The translations under genes were made by a program, and so were the position numbers. Under the pieces are notes generated by a model. It had not been told where the DNA came from and did not search any database. It saw only the letters and a program-made list of their open reading frames with translations. A stretch of DNA of 64,000 bases from Zygnema cylindricum (taxonomy: Eukaryota > Streptophyta > Zygnematophyceae > Zygnematales > Zygnemataceae), in NCBI GenBank assembly GCA_037447655.1, contig JBBHKE010001036.1, forward strand, positions 1-64,000. The letters are read 5' to 3'. This document shows positions 63,830-64,000 of this stretch, one piece after another (position 1 is the first letter of the stretch; every line of letters starts with the position of its first letter).

Positions 63830-64000
63830 TGTAGCTTCTCTCTCTCTCTCTTTCTTTCTCTCTCTCTCTCTCTCTCTTTTTCACCTTCTTTATAGATAGC
63901 GATATTCTATCGCTCTACTTCCTCTCTCTCTCCCTCTCCCTCTCCCTCTCCCTCTCCCTCTCCCTCTTCCTCTCCCTCTCTCTCTCCCTCTCCCTCTCTC
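63830..64000. repeat. CT microsatellite with CCCTCT hexamers
   Basis: (CT)n and (TTTC)n, then a run of CTCCCT units from about 63925 to the window end. Continues beyond the window. Confidence 0.9.

Noticed and set aside
1-64000. Bacterial-type operons, riboswitches, phage or plasmid features
   Set aside because: No ribosome-binding-site-led gene arrays or such motifs; the content is eukaryotic transposons.

Overview
The window is a repeat-packed, AT-rich nuclear segment from a plant-like eukaryote. There is no bacterial gene organisation. The clearest lineage clue is in the retrotransposon primer sites. Several elements carry GGTTATGGGCCCACC, the exact complement of the anticodon stem-loop of a green-plant initiator tRNA-Met; animal and yeast versions differ in the last bases. 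Two others carry TGGTATC-type sites matching the 3' end of the same tRNA. I cannot name the species. Two 10-N gaps (19896-19905, 41460-41469) show this is a draft scaffold.

Layout. 1-4.98 kb: two nested Ty1/copia elements (A inside B) on the + strand, then a fragment of another LTR element (LTR-X) to about 6 kb. 5.97-7.27 kb: a possible three-exon gene on the - strand, product unrecognised. 9.1-21 kb: a dense field of non-autonomous DNA transposons. Family K has CACCGTGAATCG-type termini and TA target duplications. A Harbinger-like family has GGGCGTGTTCCCATG termini and TAA/TTA duplications. Family L/J has GTGTTG(T/G)GTATCG termini. There is also a long foldback. 20.3-28 kb: a Harbinger-like element split by a complete copia element (I, TSD TAGTG). 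28.4-39 kb: purine-rich DNA, then possible exons of an unrecognised - strand gene, into which a complete copia element (H, TSD GATTG) has inserted. 39-48.1 kb: a rearranged TRIM/LTR junction and two copies (G1, G2) of a second copia family. 48.1-63.2 kb: the remnant of another copia (F), then a third-family copia (E, - strand). E carries a solo-LTR-like insert in its 3' LTR and a complete copia (D, TSD GTTAA) near its 3' end. 63.2-64 kb: CT/GA-rich microsatellite.

All retrotransposons encode parts of the usual gag / protease / integrase / reverse transcriptase / RNase H polyprotein, and every copy has stops, frameshifts or catalytic substitutions. None looks autonomous. The most interesting signals are in the elements I call family Cop1 (A, B, D, F, H, I). 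(1) The primer site lies inside the gag reading frame, and its central ATG is the complement of the primer tRNA anticodon. (2) Where the LTR is long enough to tell (A, D, F, H, I), it carries an antisense tRNA-like module at a similar distance (about 150-240 bp) from the LTR start. These two structures are the best candidates for something undescribed.
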